This document shows, one piece after another, positions 16,654 to 18,880 of a DNA stretch of 18,880 bases. The notes below the pieces were generated by a model. It did no database searches. It saw only the letters and a list, made by a program, of their open reading frames with translations, and was not told where the DNA came from. The position numbers were made by a program, and so were the translations under genes. The stretch spans positions 1 to 18,880 of the forward strand of contig CAZIGG010000055.1 in the NCBI GenBank assembly GCA_964538575.1, written 5' to 3'. Source of the DNA: UBA2336 sp964538575. Its GTDB lineage: Bacteria; Bacteroidota; Bacteroidia; Cytophagales; Cyclobacteriaceae. The number at the start of each line of letters is the position of its first letter. The first letter of the stretch is position 1.

Positions 16654-16885
16654 TTTTCCTGCTGCTTTTATACCAGAAATAACCGATTACCAGGATGCTG
16701 AGGTAAGGCATTGAAAGAAGATATAAAATACCTGTATTAATGCCTGCTGCAATGCCCGGATCACCATTGCTTACGTTATTCTCAAGTTGTGTCCTGCACA
16801 TCGCACATTGCGCTACCGACACAGTAGATGCGCCTGCAGCCAGCAATAAAGTCAAAAAAAATCCTTTTAACAGTTTTCCTTTCAT
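16622..16885 (-). CDS. Small CxxC membrane protein of the oxidase assembly cluster
   Basis: 87 residues from the ATG at 16885. A longer reading to 16951 exists but adds 22 residues inside the DUF420 gene and hides the clear signal segment, so I chose the shorter start, which also gives an ATGA overlap with the upstream stop. The protein has an N-terminal signal-like helix (5-24, ending AQ), then CAMC (27-30) at the start of the exported part, a short polar stretch (TQLENNVSNGDPG), and one membrane helix (about 50-72) with a basic tail. The two cysteines would face the periplasm after insertion, suited to metal or redox binding. I do not know a named family; as I recall, similar proteins sit beside DUF420 and Sco genes in related bacteria. 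Confidence 0.8.
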   Translation of the reverse strand: MKGKLLKGFFLTLLLAAGASTVSVAQCAMCRTQLENNVSNGDPGIAAGINTGILYLLSMPYLSILVIGYFWYKSSRKNANSKGVIAG

Positions 16886-17412
16886 GGATGAGGCATATAC
16901 GGGCTGATCATCAAATATACAATAACCCCTGTAATGGCTACGTACAACCATAACGGAAAAGTGACCCTGGAAAGTTTCTTATGACGCTCAAAATCACCGG
17001 AAAGCGCCCTGACAAATGAAAATAACACCATGGGGATGATTACGATGGACAGTACGATATGCGTAGCCAGGATGAATAAATAAACATACCGGATAAAGCC
17101 TGTTCCGCCAAAGTGGGTTGTTTCGCTGGTCATGTGGTAAATCACATACATCACCAGGAAGCATGCGGAAAGACCCATGCAGGTTTTCATAATGCGCTCA
17201 TGAAGCAGTCGTCTTCCGTTTTTGATTGCGATAAACGCGATGATTAACAGCACCGCAGTAATGCCGTTTATGGTTGCATAAACCGGGGGAAGAAAAGAGA
17301 AATCATATCCCGGAACTTTGATTCCAAAGAGCGCTGCCACTGCCAACGGAATGACAATTGAAACGGCAATGATGAGCTTGCGGTAAGGCTCTGGTTTTGC
17401 TTGTGGTTGCAT
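16882..17412 (-). CDS. DUF420 membrane protein, CtaM-like oxidase maturation factor
   Basis: 176 residues with about five membrane helices (12-30, 42-63, 76-93, 108-132, 150-170). Conserved histidines sit near membrane borders: H71 in LLHERIMK, H93 in YHMTSE, H118 in ATHIVLS and H144 in ERHKKLSR, the pattern of DUF420. Family members YozB/CtaM of Bacillus and Staphylococcus are required for active aa3/caa3-type cytochrome oxidase, so an assembly role for the oxidase encoded upstream is likely; the mechanism is not settled. Its ATG directly follows the Sco-like stop (TGAATG), and its own stop overlaps the next start (ATGA). Confidence 0.88.
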   Translation of the reverse strand: MQPQAKPEPYRKLIIAVSIVIPLAVAALFGIKVPGYDFSFLPPVYATINGITAVLLIIAFIAIKNGRRLLHERIMKTCMGLSACFLVMYVIYHMTSETTHFGGTGFIRYVYLFILATHIVLSIVIIPMVLFSFVRALSGDFERHKKLSRVTFPLWLYVAITGVIVYLMISPYMPHP

Positions 17413-17970
17413 TCAATATCGCTTAAATAAAATATTCATCTCCTGCATAATCATCCGGTCAGCGTCATCGCGGTTGGTCAGATTGTACTGTCCGCGGATT
17501 TGCTTTTTGCGGTCAATGATAACTGCATCATTAGGAAGGCTTAAAAGAAATGTACAGTTTCGAATCCGAAAAAAATCCTCTTCAGCCAGGCTAAGCGTTG
17601 TTAACCGGGCAGCCTTAGCATCGGTAACCGTTGCGTTATTATAAATATGCACAACGTGTAAAGGTTCCGTTTTAAACTCAGTAAAAATTCTCGTCCGGTG
17701 AATTTTTCGTTCGTTTCGATTCGTGTTGTTCCCATCATCAAACACGATTATGGTCAGTGAATCATTCCCATTCCATGCGATTTTTTGAAGCACGCTATCA
17801 GCAACAACGTAGGGAGTCCTGTAGGTATATTCATTACACGCCACGGGAACTGTTACCGAATCCGCAAACAATACCGGCACGTTAAACTCATTTTTACCAA
17901 ACGTTTTTAAGAAAAGGAAAATGAGCACCGGCAGCAGCAGGGCTAAAAACAAAAACAGTAACTTCTTCAT
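17413..17970 (-). CDS. Sco-like thioredoxin-fold protein without copper ligands
   Basis: 185 residues: an N-terminal membrane anchor (3-21), the FGKNEFNVPVLF segment (24-35) typical of Bacteroidota Sco proteins, a strand LTIIVFDD (72-79), and a C-terminal IIDRKKQIRGQYN...DDADRMIMQEMNILFKRY region (151-185) that matches the end of Sco/SCO1 domains. Sco proteins deliver copper to the CuA site of oxidase subunit II through CxxxC plus a distal His. Here the CxxxC position after the central strand reads FDDGNNTN, and the only cysteines are Cys45 and Cys139. Copper transfer by the usual route is therefore unlikely; a structural or thiol role is possible. It is first in a unit with the DUF420 gene, following a terminator. 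Confidence 0.75.
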   Translation of the reverse strand: MKKLLFLFLALLLPVLIFLFLKTFGKNEFNVPVLFADSVTVPVACNEYTYRTPYVVADSVLQKIAWNGNDSLTIIVFDDGNNTNRNERKIHRTRIFTEFKTEPLHVVHIYNNATVTDAKAARLTTLSLAEEDFFRIRNCTFLLSLPNDAVIIDRKKQIRGQYNLTNRDDADRMIMQEMNILFKRY

Positions 17971-17981
17971 AGAACCGGTAT

Positions 17982-18015
17982 CAAAAAATAAGGCTTAAGA
18001 TTTCACTTAAGCCTT
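17982..18015 (-). terminator. Rho-independent terminator after the oxidase subunit IV gene
   Basis: A perfect 10-bp stem (17990-17999 with 18006-18015, AAGGCTTAAG / CTTAAGCCTT) and a 6-nt loop. On the minus strand it is followed by a run of six T residues. It lies 23 nt past the subunit IV stop and ends 11 nt before the Sco-like start, so it divides the structural oxidase genes from the assembly genes. Confidence 0.85.
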
Positions 18016-18038
18016 ACGTGATGTTTTTAGGTGATCAG

Positions 18039-18377
18039 TTAAATTCTCACTTCTCCAATAGCCATTCCTTCGTACACAAAGGCAACCAGCATCCAAACGA
18101 TAAATACGATCGGCACCAGGATGGACCACATCAGCAGTTTTGTTTCGTGGCGCAAGTGCATGAATTCGCCAACGATGTACGCGGCTTTGATGATCGTCAT
18201 GATGATGAACGTCCAAACCCGAAGGTCTTTCAAATCATGCGGAACCATAAAGGCTACTGCAAATTCGATTGCCGTGATGATCCCTAAAATGCCGGCAACC
18301 TGCCAGAGCTTTTTGATACGGGCCTTATCCGGAGGCAGAACGGTTATGGTGGGTTCTTCAGAATGTGAATGTGCCAT
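18039..18377 (-). CDS. Cytochrome c oxidase subunit IV
   Basis: 112 residues with three membrane helices (about 24-45, 54-75, 80-104) and the conserved second-helix pattern IKAAYIVGEFMHLRHE of the bacterial COX4/CyoD-like family. The His-rich N-terminus (MAHSHSEE) is usual for Bacteroidota homologues. It is a small accessory subunit of the heme-copper terminal oxidase in the cytoplasmic membrane, thought to stabilise the complex. It lies 21 nt after the subunit III stop in the same operon, and a strong terminator follows it. Confidence 0.92.
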   Translation of the reverse strand: MAHSHSEEPTITVLPPDKARIKKLWQVAGILGIITAIEFAVAFMVPHDLKDLRVWTFIIMTIIKAAYIVGEFMHLRHETKLLMWSILVPIVFIVWMLVAFVYEGMAIGEVRI

Positions 18378-18398
18378 TATCGATAGAAATTAAATGCG

Positions 18399-18880
18399 TT
18401 AAACAAGATAAAAGAACGTGAACACGAATACCCATACCAGATCAACGAAGTGCCAGTATAAGCCAACCTTTTCAACCATTTCATAGTGGCCTCTGCGATC
18501 GTAGACACCCGTTACCGTATTGTAGAAGATCAGGAAGTTCAGCAACACCCCGCTGAATACGTGGAAGCCGTGGAAACCTGTGATGAAGAAAAAGAAATCA
18601 GCAAAATCCGGTGGGCCGTATTGATTTCGAACTAAGTTAGCGCCAAAAAACGTTGTCCCTTCCGCCACTGCATCGCCTGCATGCGCACCATGAATAAAGT
18701 GAGCCCACTCCCATGCCTGACAGCTTAAGAAACATATGCCTCCCAAAATTGTCCACAACATCCATTTTTCAACTGCTTTGCGGTCCATACGCTGACCAGC
18801 TTCAACAGCCAGCACCATTGTTACGGAACTCATAATCAGAATGAAAGTCATGATTCCAACAAACACAAGCGGAGCATGAA
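18399..18880 (-). CDS. Cytochrome c oxidase subunit III (5' end outside window)
   Basis: The frame is open through the right edge (HAPLVFVG... continues upstream of the internal GTG at 18866), so the N-terminus is missing. The visible ~160 residues hold about four helices with family motifs: SSVTMVLAVEAGQR, CQAWEWAHFIHG, GFHGFHVFSGVLLN (the conserved HGxHV segment) and WHFVDLVWVFVFTFFYLV at the C-terminus. It is the third core subunit of a caa3/aa3-type heme-copper oxidase reducing oxygen to water. In relatives, subunits I and II and alternative complex III genes lie upstream, which would be beyond the right edge here. Confidence 0.95.
   Translation of the reverse strand, partial: HAPLVFVGIMTFILIMSSVTMVLAVEAGQRMDRKAVEKWMLWTILGGICFLSCQAWEWAHFIHGAHAGDAVAEGTTFFGANLVRNQYGPPDFADFFFFITGFHGFHVFSGVLLNFLIFYNTVTGVYDRRGHYEMVEKVGLYWHFVDLVWVFVFTFFYLV

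Noticed and set aside
16886..16951. Longer N-terminus for the small CxxC protein
   Set aside because: The added 22 residues are polar, lie within the DUF420 gene and would mask the signal segment; ATG 16885 gives the common ATGA overlap.
1..18880. tRNA, rRNA, CRISPR, transposase, att-site or phage signatures
   Set aside because: None seen by eye; genes are densely packed with housekeeping-type functions and intergenic gaps are short.

Overview
The window is chromosomal DNA from a member of the Bacteroidota, most likely an aerobic Cytophagales-type bacterium. Four things point that way. A secreted protein ends in a type IX secretion (Por) sorting domain. IspG is the long form with an inserted middle domain. 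Several candidate promoters match the Bacteroidota -7 motif TAnnTTTG. The right end carries oxidase and assembly genes of the kind found beside alternative complex III and caa3 oxidase in this group. The assignment to order rests on remembered family resemblance, not on a search. I see no tRNA, rRNA, CRISPR array, insertion sequence or phage gene, and coding density is very high, with no gene-free stretch above 150 bases.

Left part (1-7095, all + strand). The window opens inside a large secreted, multi-domain adhesin-like protein (PKD/Ig-like repeats, a jelly-roll-like region, a thioredoxin-like region without cysteines, and a T9SS sorting domain), closed by a strong terminator. A lone AAA ATPase with a DUF4143 tail follows. 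Next is a tight four-gene unit: a TerC-type metal exporter, a YfiT/BstA-type DinB thiol transferase, a YheT-type alpha/beta hydrolase, and an SRAP (YedK/HMCES) family protein that has lost the catalytic Cys2, the Glu of the FYEW motif and the His of the HxRMP motif.

Middle (7103-12628). On the minus strand are a lysine-rich lipoprotein of unknown function, ispG of the MEP isoprenoid pathway with a small membrane protein attached 3 nt downstream, and a short-chain dehydrogenase. Divergent from these, on the plus strand, is an mlaE-mlaF pair (lipid-transport ABC permease and ATPase, ATGA overlap) without an adjacent mlaD.

Right part (12631-18880, all minus strand). Reading in the direction of transcription: cytochrome c oxidase subunit III (cut by the window edge), subunit IV, a terminator hairpin, a Sco-like protein without copper ligands, a DUF420/CtaM-like oxidase maturation protein, a small CxxC membrane protein, a DUF983 zinc-ribbon membrane protein, and a 1203-residue NtrY-like sensor histidine kinase with about twelve membrane segments. 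The genes from Sco-like to DUF983 overlap or abut, so they look like one translated unit dedicated to respiratory-chain assembly. The kinase follows 36 nt later.

No obvious new defence or mobile system is present. The best leads are the SRAP paralogue with a dismantled active site, the Sco-like protein without a metal site, the small CxxC protein embedded in the oxidase assembly unit, and the giant NtrY-like kinase at its end.
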